From the NCBI GenBank assembly GCA_937935205.1, contig CALGXU010000423.1, positions 1 through 8,545 on the forward strand: 8,545 nt of DNA, given 5' to 3'. This DNA comes from an uncultured Rothia sp. GTDB lineage: Bacteria > Actinomycetota > Actinomycetes > Actinomycetales > Micrococcaceae. A model generated the notes under the pieces. The model saw nothing but the letters and a program-made list of their open reading frames with translations. It did no database searches and was not told where the DNA came from. Below, piece after piece: positions 1 to 5,555 of the stretch (position 1 is its first letter; each line of letters opens with the position of its first letter). Position numbers and translations under genes: made by a program.

Positions 1-108
1 GCTGTTACCGCCGGAGCAGGCGGCGAGCAGGCCGGTGGTTCCGGCGAGGGCCGCGCCCAGTAGCAGGGAGCGTCGGTTCAGCACGGCGGAGGTGTTGAGA
101 ACGGTCAT
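1..108 (-). CDS. Lipoprotein N-terminus, probable secreted or substrate-binding protein (partial)
   Basis: Only the first 36 codons are present; the gene runs off the left edge. The start at 108 is preceded by AAGGA with a 7-nt gap. The peptide has a positively charged start with an arginine pair (NRRSLLLG, residues 11-18), a hydrophobic stretch to about residue 29, and a lipobox LAAC at residues 28-31 followed by SGG. This is a lipoprotein signal with a Tat-like look. Cys31 would be lipidated and the mature protein anchored outside the membrane. Many actinobacterial ABC-transporter substrate-binding lipoproteins begin this way. The position 98 bp downstream of a sulfur amino acid enzyme makes a methionine- or cysteine-related transporter component conceivable, but nothing visible in the protein shows the ligand. 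Confidence 0.75.
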   Translation of the reverse strand, partial: MTVLNTSAVLNRRSLLLGAALAGTTGLLAACSGGNS

Positions 109-206
109 TCTTGGTTCCTTAATCTACGTTGATGTGTGGTGTGAAAGTTGAAATCTGCGGTATGGACCGGCGACGTTCGCCAGCGGTATGAACCGGCGGC
201 ACGAAC

Positions 207-1367
207 CTAGCCGGCGAAGGCGGCCTTCAGACCAATCTCCAGGGCAGCGGTGAGGTCCTGAACATCCTCAATGCCGATTGCCAGGCGCACGAGGCGGTCA
301 TCCACGCCGAACTCATCGCGGTGCTCCTGGGCGTAAGCCCCGTGCGTGGTGTGCGCGGGCAGGCTCACGAGCGATTCGATGCCGCCCAGGCTCACGGCGT
401 TCACGAAAATGGGCAGGGCGCGGGCGAAGGCCTGCGCATCCCCTCCCTCCGCAAGTAGCAGCGAGAATACGGAACCAATACCGCGGGCTTGGCGTGACTG
501 CACCTCCGCCTGTTCCTCGGAGGAGTTGCCGGCGTAGAAAATCTTCTCGACCTCGGGACGCTCGGAGAGGAACTCGATGAGCTCGCGGGCGTTCTGCTGC
601 TGGCGTTCCAGGCGCAGGGCCAGGGTCTTCACGTCCTGCAGCAGGCGGTAGGAGTCAATCGGGGGCAGCAGCGCGCCGCTGACAAGCTGACCGCGGTGTA
701 GCTGAACCGCAAGATCGGAATCGTTCGTTGCGGCCACACCGGCGAGTAGATCCGCATGACCGGCAAGGAACTTAGTAGCCGACTGCACGGTGATGTCCGC
801 GCCAAGCTCCAGGGGACGCTGCAGGTAGGGGGTCATGAAGGTGTTGTCCACGATCAGCAGGGCTCCGTGGCGGTGCGCCAGCTCCGCAATAGCGGCAATG
901 TCGGTGACCTGCAGGGTGGGGTTCGTGGGGGTCTCCAAGAAGACGGCCTTCACATCGGGGGTGAAGTCATCATCGGAGAGAACCGAAAAATCACTGATGA
1001 AGCGGGTCTTCACGGCGCGCTTGGGCAGCTCAGTCGTAGCAAAACGGTAGGTTCCGCCGTAGGAGGGCATGCCCAGCAGCAGGGTATCGCCCGCCTCCAG
1101 GATGCCCAGGGCTGCGGCGGTAGCTGCCATACCGGAAGGGTACGCGTAAGCGTGCGCGGCACCTTCGAGCGCGGCAAGGGTCGCCTGCAGGTCGTCACGT
1201 GTGGGGTTGGCGCCGCGCTGGTACATGTAGGTGGTGTCCTCACCTGCGGTACCGAAGGTGCTGGCCAGGTAGACCGGCGGCACGGAGGCATCGTAGCGGG
1301 AATCGTGCACGGCGTGGATGGTGCGGGTCGTGAAACCGGTCGGTTCGAGGTGATTCTGCTGGCTCAT
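207..1367 (-). CDS. PLP-dependent Cys/Met metabolism enzyme, cystathionine gamma-synthase/lyase-like (copy 1)
   Basis: The protein has 386 residues, the same length as E. coli MetB as I recall it. Family hallmarks are all present: YQRGANPTR (49-57) for phosphate binding across the dimer, SGM (78-80), Tyr103 in PSYGGTYR stacking on the cofactor, Asp174 in VDNTF contacting the pyridine nitrogen, Lys199 in SATKF forming the Schiff base, SLGGIES (326-332) and Arg361 in VRLAIG binding the substrate carboxylate. YGGT rather than YGCT argues against methionine gamma-lyase. Synthase (homoserine ester plus cysteine to cystathionine) and lyase (cystathionine or cysteine cleavage, possibly releasing H2S) cannot be separated by eye. 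It is cytosolic and likely a tetramer. It is roughly 60% identical by eye to the next gene upstream. A weak SD (GGAAG) lies 9 nt before the ATG. It has its own 311-bp leader with paired operator-like motifs. Confidence 0.9.
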   Translation of the reverse strand: MSQQNHLEPTGFTTRTIHAVHDSRYDASVPPVYLASTFGTAGEDTTYMYQRGANPTRDDLQATLAALEGAAHAYAYPSGMAATAAALGILEAGDTLLLGMPSYGGTYRFATTELPKRAVKTRFISDFSVLSDDDFTPDVKAVFLETPTNPTLQVTDIAAIAELAHRHGALLIVDNTFMTPYLQRPLELGADITVQSATKFLAGHADLLAGVAATNDSDLAVQLHRGQLVSGALLPPIDSYRLLQDVKTLALRLERQQQNARELIEFLSERPEVEKIFYAGNSSEEQAEVQSRQARGIGSVFSLLLAEGGDAQAFARALPIFVNAVSLGGIESLVSLPAHTTHGAYAQEHRDEFGVDDRLVRLAIGIEDVQDLTAALEIGLKAAFAG

Positions 1368-1465
1368 GGTGGTTCTCTTCCATTCGGGCTACCCCGAACG
1401 CGGGTGTAGCTGTGTGTGTCGTCGTGTATCTGAGATTTACCCTACCCGCATTTTTTATGCCGTTC

Positions 1466-1487
1466 TAACCCCGCGTCACGGGGGTTA
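1466..1487 (-). promoter_or_regulatory. GC-rich hairpin in the leader of the 1367-207 gene
   Basis: The arms TAACCCC (1466-1472) and GGGGTTA (1481-1487) are perfectly complementary, with a short GC-rich centre that can add two pairs. It lies about 100 nt before the start codon and just downstream of a possible promoter, so it would form in the 5' leader of the mRNA. There is no T-run after it on the minus strand, so it is not a typical intrinsic terminator. It may be an operator or an RNA structure; the role is unknown. Confidence 0.4.
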
Positions 1488-1504
1488 ATATGTTCACGCA
1501 ACGT

Positions 1505-1532
1505 CATATAAAAATACGGTGAGGGTACACAA
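1505..1532 (-). promoter_or_regulatory. Possible promoter of the 1367-207 gene
   Basis: On the minus strand TTGTGT (1532-1527) and TATATG (1510-1505) are separated by 16 bp and resemble -35 and -10 boxes. Each matches the sigma-70-type consensus only partly. The -35 element lies inside a GGGTA-N7-TACCC palindrome (1523-1539), so a protein bound there would block it. The resulting leader would be about 130 nt. This is a weak call based on two short matches. Confidence 0.3.
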
Positions 1533-1596
1533 AATACCCGAATCAAAAACATTCTTTTACATTGAAAGAAATACGTTAATCCGGGTATTTTGAGTA
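1526..1596. repeat. Pair of 20-bp inverted-orientation motifs, operator-like
   Basis: The segment 1526-1545 and the reverse complement of 1577-1596 agree at 17 of 20 positions around a perfect shared core AAAATACCCG (1531-1540; inverse at 1582-1591). The pair is separated by 31 bp in AT-rich DNA. The left copy overlaps a GGGTA-N7-TACCC palindrome (1523-1539). Paired sites of this size upstream of an amino acid metabolism gene are typical of a dimeric transcription factor. I do not recognise which one. Confidence 0.55.
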
Positions 1597-1626
1597 ATTA
1601 TTATGGGTGACATTACACCGCGTATT

Positions 1627-1668
1627 TGGGGCACCTCGAATCACGCGATACGGTCGTGCGGTGCCTCA
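1627..1668 (-). terminator. Possible terminator after the 2830-1679 gene
   Basis: Starting 11 nt past the stop codon, GGCACC (1630-1635) pairs with GGTGCC (1660-1665), and flanking bases extend the stem to about 9 pairs with a wobble. A second small helix (CACG 1642-1645 with CGTG 1655-1658) stacks inside. There is no T-run on the minus strand, so termination would depend on the hairpin alone, as is often proposed for actinobacteria. Confidence 0.4.
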
Positions 1669-1678
1669 TGTTCAGGGA

Positions 1679-2830
1679 CTATGCCTGATGCGCCAGGGCT
1701 GCGGTCAGGCCGCGCTCCAAATCCTCGATAATGTCCTCAATCTCCTCGATGCCGATGGCCAGGCGGATGAGGTTGTCGCTCACGCCGTATTCGTCGCGGT
1801 GCGCCTGCGTGTAGGCGGCCTGCACCATGAGCGCGGGACGAACCACCAACGACTCGATGCCGCCCAGGCTCACCGCGTGGCTGAAAATCTTCAGGGCTTC
1901 GAGGAAGGCGGGCAGGTCTGCGCCGTCCACCAGCTCCATGGAGATGAGCGCGCCCAGGCCGTTCGCCTGGCGGGCGTGCACCTGCGCCTCATACTCGCTG
2001 TGCGAACCCGCGTAGAGCACGCGCTTCACGGCGGGGTGCGCCTCCAGGTAGTTGATGACCTCGATGGTGTTCTTCTGCTGCTGGGTCAGGCGCAGCTTGA
2101 GGGTCTTGACCTCCTGCAGCAGGCGGTAGGAGTCGGTGGGCGAAAGCATTGCGCCGGTAATCATCTGCAGGTGCCAGAGGCGCTCGGCGAGCGCGTCATC
2201 GTTGGTTGCGGCGACGCCGCCAAGCAGGTCGGCGTGGCCGCCCAGGTACTTGGTGGCGGACTGCACGCTGATGTCCGCGCCCAGGTCGAGGGGCTTCTGC
2301 AGCAGCGGGGTCATGAAGGTATTGTCGACAACCACGATTGCGCCGTTGCGGTGGGCGATTTCGGTGATGGCGGCGATGTCGCTCACGCGCAGTAGCGGGT
2401 TGGAGGGGCTCTCCAGGAACACCATGGTCACGTTGTCGGCGAAGTCCTCGTCGGTGAGGGCCGTGAAGTCGCCGATGAAGCGGGTCTTGACGCCGCGGGC
2501 GGGCAGCTCAATGGTGGCGAATCGGTAGGTGCCGCCGTAGGAGGGCATGCCCAGCAGCAGGGTTTCGCCTTCCTTGAGGATTCCGAGGGCGGCTGCGGTG
2601 GCGCCCATTCCGGAGGGGTAGGCGAAGGCGTGCTTGGCGCCTTCGAGGGTTGCGAGCGTGGTTTCGAGGGCCGCGCGGGTGGGGTTGCCGCCGCGCTGGT
2701 AGTCGTAGGGGCCTTCGGTGCCGTCACAGGGCTGGGCGTAGGTGGTGGTCGTGTAGATCGGAGGCAGGATGGAGCCGTACGGGTTGTCGCGGTCCGTGGT
2801 GTGAATTGCCTTCGTCGTGAATCCGGTCAT
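1679..2830 (-). CDS. PLP-dependent Cys/Met metabolism enzyme, cystathionine gamma-synthase/lyase-like (copy 2)
   Basis: The protein has 383 residues with every family hallmark: YQRGGNPTR (44-52), SGM (73-75), Tyr98 in PSYGGTYR, Asp169 in VDNTF, the Schiff-base lysine Lys194 in SATKY, SLGGIES (321-327) and Arg356 in IRLAIG. The stretch ESPSNPLLRV (140-149) is the form I recall from E. coli MetB, which favours cystathionine gamma-synthase (trans-sulfuration towards methionine). Lyase or cysteine desulfhydrase activity is not excluded. It is a paralog of the gene just downstream, with differences concentrated in the first 40 residues and the C-terminal third, as expected if substrates differ. 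GAGGA lies 4 nt before the ATG and supports this start. The 492-bp upstream gap and the terminator region before it suggest independent transcription rather than read-through from metY. Confidence 0.9.
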   Translation of the reverse strand: MTGFTTKAIHTTDRDNPYGSILPPIYTTTTYAQPCDGTEGPYDYQRGGNPTRAALETTLATLEGAKHAFAYPSGMGATAAALGILKEGETLLLGMPSYGGTYRFATIELPARGVKTRFIGDFTALTDEDFADNVTMVFLESPSNPLLRVSDIAAITEIAHRNGAIVVVDNTFMTPLLQKPLDLGADISVQSATKYLGGHADLLGGVAATNDDALAERLWHLQMITGAMLSPTDSYRLLQEVKTLKLRLTQQQKNTIEVINYLEAHPAVKRVLYAGSHSEYEAQVHARQANGLGALISMELVDGADLPAFLEALKIFSHAVSLGGIESLVVRPALMVQAAYTQAHRDEYGVSDNLIRLAIGIEEIEDIIEDLERGLTAALAHQA

Positions 2831-2960
2831 GCTGTCCTCGGCTAAGGTTGGGCATAAAATGCGGGGATAAATACACTGCTAGCTTAGGGCTCTTTTGGGG
2901 TACTGACTAGTTTTTTCTTTTCTGTGACCGAGTGACTTTTTATGACCGAAAAACGGCGTT

Positions 2961-2999
2961 ATATTTCGACATTTTAGACATATATTTCGTCATATTTCG
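2961..2999. repeat. Three direct copies of ATATTTCG upstream of the 2830-1679 gene
   Basis: ATATTTCG occurs at 2961-2968, 2982-2989 and 2992-2999. Start-to-start spacings are 21 and 10 bp, so all three lie on the same face of the helix. They sit about 130-170 bp upstream of the start codon in an AT-rich patch that contrasts with the GC-rich surroundings. This is typical of cooperative binding sites for a regulator or of an upstream promoter region. The binding protein is unknown. Confidence 0.45.
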
Positions 3000-3032
3000 C
3001 GCGTGAAAAGACCCGGCGGTCGGTACGCGTGT

Positions 3033-3082
3033 GTGCTGAGTACCAGCCACCGGGCTCCACACTAGGATACCGGCTCAGCACC
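3033..3082. repeat. Inverted repeat with perfect 8-bp arms in the leader of the 2830-1679 gene
   Basis: GTGCTGAG (3033-3040) and CTCAGCAC (3075-3082) form a perfect inverted repeat around a 34-nt interior that contains two further CCGG elements able to pair. It lies between the iron-box-like site and the ATATTTCG repeats. As RNA on either strand it would be a stable stem. There is no T-run, so a terminator role is doubtful. Confidence 0.4.
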
Positions 3083-3090
3083 CCAGAACA

Positions 3091-3109
3091 TAAGGGTAGG
3101 TTTACCTTA
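3091..3109. promoter_or_regulatory. Candidate DtxR/IdeR-type iron box
   Basis: The 19-bp segment, read on the minus strand, matches the degenerate actinobacterial iron-box form TWAGGTWAGSCTWACCTWA at 17 of 19 positions (mismatches at positions 9 and 14). DtxR/IdeR regulators bind such boxes when loaded with iron and usually repress. It lies about 260 bp upstream of the PLP enzyme gene starting at 2830, with no closer gene on either strand. It may therefore control that gene through a long leader, or a short untranslated transcript. The match is by eye from a remembered consensus. Confidence 0.45.
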
Positions 3110-3170
3110 AAGCTGAACTGCCCTCCACTAGGGGCGATGCTGCGCCCTCAATCTCGCCCAAACGCGCCGG

Positions 3171-3186
3171 ATGCCCTGCCGGGCAT
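3171..3186. repeat. Small hairpin downstream of the CoA-binding gene
   Basis: ATGCCC (3171-3176) and GGGCAT (3181-3186) form a 6-bp stem with a 4-nt loop. A neighbouring stem, GGGCG (3132-3136) with CGCCC (3143-3147), lies just beyond. Together with the larger hairpin at 3214-3253 they make the region after the CoA-binding gene highly structured, which could reinforce transcription termination. Confidence 0.35.
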
Positions 3187-3213
3187 TACACAGGTATTAC
3201 ACCGGGTATAGAA

Positions 3214-3253
3214 GGAGGGGCGTACCCGGGAATCACCCCGGGCACGCCCCTCC
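3214..3253 (-). terminator. Strong hairpin, probable terminator of the metY operon
   Basis: Arms 3214-3230 and 3237-3253 are 17 nt each with a single mismatch and a 6-nt loop. They are very GC-rich (core GGAGGGGCGT / ACGCCCCTCC). It starts about 70 nt past the stop of the CoA-binding gene. No T-run follows on either strand, so it is a strong but tail-less hairpin. A small palindrome, CGCTTGCAAGCG (3263-3274), lies between it and the gene. Confidence 0.6.
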
Positions 3254-3322
3254 TCGTTCAAACGCTTGCAAGCGCCTAATTTTTGTAGTTACAAGCCGTA
3301 GCCGCTCAACAGCACAGGCTGC

Positions 3323-3829
3323 TTACTTCGACAGCACCTGACGCTTCGAAGAAATCACACCCGTGTTGAAACCAGCCAGGTGCAGGCCACCGTGGAAACG
3401 CGCGTGCTCAATCTTCACGCACTTATCCATCACCACGTTCAGACCCGCAGCCTCACCAATCGCGGCTGCTTCCTCGTTCCAGGAGCCCAGCTGCATCCAC
3501 ACGGTCTTCGCGCCCAGTTCCACAGCCTCCTGAACCACGCCCGGCAGGTCCTCATTACGACGGAAAATCTCCACCAGATCCGGGACCTCCGGCAGGTCCT
3601 GCAGTGACGGGTACACGGGCTGACCCAGCACAAGCTTGCCCTTCGCAGCCAGAATCGGGTTCACAAAATACAGCTTGTACGGCGAAGCCGACTGCAGGTA
3701 CGTCGCCACAAAGTACGAAGCACGCGAAATCTTATCGCTCATACCCACAATCGCGATGGTGCGGGTGTTACGCAGAATGTTCAGACGCTCAGGGGCGGAA
3801 GGACCCACCCAGGTACGCTTCTCAGTCAT
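3323..3829 (-). CDS. CoA-binding domain protein (YccU-like), coupled to MetY
   Basis: This 168-residue cytosolic protein has one CoA-binding Rossmann-type domain. The first strand and glycine turn are IAIVGMS (25-31), followed by YFVNP (54-58), VEIFRR (86-91), WMQLG (111-115) and the conserved-looking VMDKCVKIEH (133-142) with Cys137. Family members bind CoA, possibly as a mixed disulfide through this cysteine; their cellular role is not settled. Its ATG shares one base with the metY stop (TAATG), and a perfect AGGAGG (3837-3842) sits 7 nt upstream inside the end of metY. The two proteins are therefore translationally coupled and likely made in fixed ratio. I recall the same MetY/CoA-binding pairing in other actinobacteria, which suggests a role linked to sulfide assimilation or thiol status. 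That link is inference. Confidence 0.88.
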   Translation of the reverse strand: MTEKRTWVGPSAPERLNILRNTRTIAIVGMSDKISRASYFVATYLQSASPYKLYFVNPILAAKGKLVLGQPVYPSLQDLPEVPDLVEIFRRNEDLPGVVQEAVELGAKTVWMQLGSWNEEAAAIGEAAGLNVVMDKCVKIEHARFHGGLHLAGFNTGVISSKRQVLSK

Positions 3830-5289
3830 TACTTTTCCTCCTGAGTGGTAGTAGGCAGGGAGCAGGATGCGCCAGCAGCAGCCTCAGCGGCGGCAGCGTC
3901 CTCGGCGGCCTTAGCGGCGGCAACCGCCTCCTCAGCCTCCACAATCTTGTCTGCGCTGGACTCGCCCACACGCTCACCGGCATGGTTCAGGCCGGTCGCG
4001 TAGGTCAGCGCCTGGTCCAGGTCCCAAATGATGTCTTCAACGTCTTCCAGACCCACCGAAATACGAATCAGGTCCTCGCCAACACCACCAGCGGCCAGCT
4101 GCTCAGCAGTCAGCTGCTGGTGCGTGGTCGAACCCGGGTGCAGCACCAGGGTACGAGAGTCACCAATGTTCGCCAGGTGGCTTGCCAGTTGCAGCGCGCC
4201 AATGAACTCGCCACCGACCAGACGGCCGGACGCCTTCTCGGTCGCCTTCACGCCGAAGGAGAACACGGAACCGACACCCAGCGGCAGCAGCTTCTTCGCG
4301 CGCTCGTGGTGCGGGTGGTCTTCCAGGCCGGCGTAGTTCACGTAGGCGATACGCTGATCCTCAGCCAGCCAGGCGACAAGCTGCTTAGCGTTCGCCAGGT
4401 GCGCGTCCATGCGCTGCGGCAGGGTCTCAACACCCTGCAGCAGGTTGAACGCAGCCTGCGGGCTCAGCGACGGACCGAAGTCACGCAGCTGTTCAGAACG
4501 CAGCTTGGTCAGGAAGCCGTACTCACCGAAGTTACCCCACCAGGACACGCCGTTGTAGGAGGGAACCGGCTCGGTCATGGACGGGAAGTTACCGTTACCC
4601 CAGTTGAAGCGACCGGACTCGACGACGATACCGCCGAGGGTGGTGCCGTGACCGCCCAGGAACTTGGTGACCGAGTGAATCACGATGTCCGCACCGTGTT
4701 CGAGGGGGCGGATCAGGTAGGGGGTGGACAGGGTCGCGTCCACGACCAGGGGGATGCCCGCCTCGTGGGCGACCTCTGCGAGGCCTTCCAGGTCGGCAAC
4801 CTCACCGGAGGGGTTCGCCACGATCTCGGTGTAAATCGCCTTGGTGTTCTCGGTCAGTGCCGCTTTGTAGTCGGCGGGGTCGGTGCCGGGCACGAAGGTG
4901 GTCTCAATGCCGAAGCGGCGCAGGGACACGTCCAGCTGGGTGACGGTGCCGCCGTACAGCTGCGAAGAAGCAACAATGTGGTCGCCCTGCTGGCACAGAG
5001 CCGCGAAGGTGATGAACTCGGCGGCCATACCGGAGGCGGTCGCTACCGCACCGATACCGCCTTCGAGGGAGGCGATGCGCTCCTCCAGGGCGGCGACGGT
5101 GGGGTTGGACAGGCGCGAGTAGATGTTGCCGTACTTCTGCAGGGAGAAGAGGTTCGCGGCGTCGTCAGCGTCTTTGAAGACGAAGGAGGTGGTCTGGTAG
5201 ATGGGGACTGCGCGGGCACCGTGCTCAGCGTCGGGGGTGCCGCCCGCGTGTAGTGCGCGGGTGCGGAAGCCGAAAGTGTGTTCAGCCAT
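3829..5289 (-). CDS. metY: O-acetylhomoserine sulfhydrylase (MetY)
   Basis: This PLP enzyme joins O-acetylhomoserine and sulfide to make homocysteine and acetate, the direct-sulfhydrylation route to methionine in the cytosol. Numbered from the ATG at 5289, landmarks are YSRLSNPT (57-64), SGM (86-88), Tyr112 in LYGGT, Asp184 in VVDAT, Lys209 in SVTKF as Schiff-base lysine, HPGSTTHQQL (384-393, typical of this subfamily) and Arg409 in IRISVG. The start at 5289 is chosen because AGGAG lies 7 nt upstream and the family N-terminus (FGFRTRALHAG) follows. An in-frame ATG at 5361 would add 24 residues unlike the family. The catalytic fold ends near residue 434. About 50 further residues, rich in Ala and Glu, form an unusual tail with one cysteine (Cys476). 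The stop overlaps the next gene by one base. Confidence 0.93.
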   Translation of the reverse strand: MAEHTFGFRTRALHAGGTPDAEHGARAVPIYQTTSFVFKDADDAANLFSLQKYGNIYSRLSNPTVAALEERIASLEGGIGAVATASGMAAEFITFAALCQQGDHIVASSQLYGGTVTQLDVSLRRFGIETTFVPGTDPADYKAALTENTKAIYTEIVANPSGEVADLEGLAEVAHEAGIPLVVDATLSTPYLIRPLEHGADIVIHSVTKFLGGHGTTLGGIVVESGRFNWGNGNFPSMTEPVPSYNGVSWWGNFGEYGFLTKLRSEQLRDFGPSLSPQAAFNLLQGVETLPQRMDAHLANAKQLVAWLAEDQRIAYVNYAGLEDHPHHERAKKLLPLGVGSVFSFGVKATEKASGRLVGGEFIGALQLASHLANIGDSRTLVLHPGSTTHQQLTAEQLAAGGVGEDLIRISVGLEDVEDIIWDLDQALTYATGLNHAGERVGESSADKIVEAEEAVAAAKAAEDAAAAEAAAGASCSLPTTTQEEK

Positions 5290-5296
5290 TGGTTTG

Positions 5297-5301
5297 CTCC
5301 T
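5297..5301 (-). promoter_or_regulatory. Ribosome binding site that fixes the metY start
   Basis: AGGAG on the minus strand ends 7 nt before the ATG at 5289. The alternative in-frame ATG at 5361 has no comparable site, so translation most likely starts at 5289. Confidence 0.7.
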
Positions 5302-5329
5302 GGTGTATCTGCCCGCCTGTGTGCGGGGA

Positions 5330-5352
5330 GTCGATAGTGGCTCGACTTTATA
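5330..5352 (-). promoter_or_regulatory. Possible metY -10 element with adjacent inverted repeat
   Basis: TATAAA (5352-5347, minus strand) is a fair -10 box, about 58 bp upstream of the metY ATG, but no convincing -35 lies at the right distance. Directly after it is a GTCGA-N7-TCGAC inverted repeat (5330-5346), which would cover the expected transcription start and could be a repressor site. Both elements are short and the call is tentative. Confidence 0.35.
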
Positions 5353-5408
5353 CTGTGCCACCAGCGGCGGGGTGCACCAAGTGCGGGTACCTATATGTCG
5401 TTTATTGC

Positions 5409-5472
5409 GGATTATGACGGGGCATCATATCAGCCGTCATAGCAGAAGTTGTTATGACGGCTGATATGATGC
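5409..5472. repeat. Operator-like repeat block A (symmetric 11-bp units, 20-bp inverted repeat)
   Basis: A perfect 20-bp inverted repeat (5422-5441 with 5453-5472, 11-nt loop) is built from four copies of an 11-bp unit of consensus TTGYTATGAYG. Inverted copies lie at 5423-5433 and 5435-5445. Direct copies lie at 5449-5459 (full match) and 5461-5471. A partial extra copy (8 of 11) lies at 5409-5419. The centre of symmetry is 5447. It lies about 70 bp upstream of the possible metY promoter and about 200 bp before the divergent gene. A multi-dimer operator is more likely than a terminator, because no gene ends here. Confidence 0.75.
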
Positions 5473-5555
5473 ACGGTCGAATAGACCGATAGAAATATTC
5501 GGTTTTAGCCTGCAAATCCGGGGTTTTCACGATTCTAAGAGTGATGAAGATACCG

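Noticed and set aside
1607..2395. A 262-codon open frame on the plus strand opposite the 2830-1679 gene
   Set aside because: It is antisense to a convincing PLP enzyme and has no recognisable domain or good SD. The similar frames at 756-1409 and 7554-8339 were rejected for the same reason.
2975..2990. TAGAC half-site considered as an McbR/MetR-type operator
   Set aside because: The matching GTCTA half at the required spacing is absent, so it is a single 5-base match only.
2940..2993. A 17-codon minus-strand frame with three methionines, considered as a methionine attenuator leader peptide
   Set aside because: No SD precedes it, the methionines arise from the AT-rich octamer repeats, and no terminator/antiterminator pair follows.
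3055..3082. Resemblance of AGGATACCGGCT to the cobalamin riboswitch B12 box
   Set aside because: The rest of the conserved core, including the GCCACTG element and the expected helices, is not found nearby, and no plus-strand gene lies downstream.
3029..3211. A 60-codon plus-strand open frame in the intergenic region
   Set aside because: No clear SD, no recognisable motif, and it runs through the iron-box-like site and hairpins. It is probably chance.
3604..5253. A 549-codon open frame on the plus strand opposite metY
   Set aside because: The opposite strand encodes a complete MetY with all catalytic motifs. The plus-strand translation is compositionally odd (rich in Val, Gly, Gln, Arg) and resembles no family; it is an antisense shadow of biased codons.
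5290..5361. Upstream in-frame start for metY
   Set aside because: It would add 24 residues unlike MetY family N-termini. The ATG at 5289 has a good SD and begins with the family sequence.
5290..5420. SAM riboswitch upstream of metY
   Set aside because: The short leader lacks the conserved helices and loops of SAM-I, SAM-II or SAM-IV elements as far as can be seen by eye.
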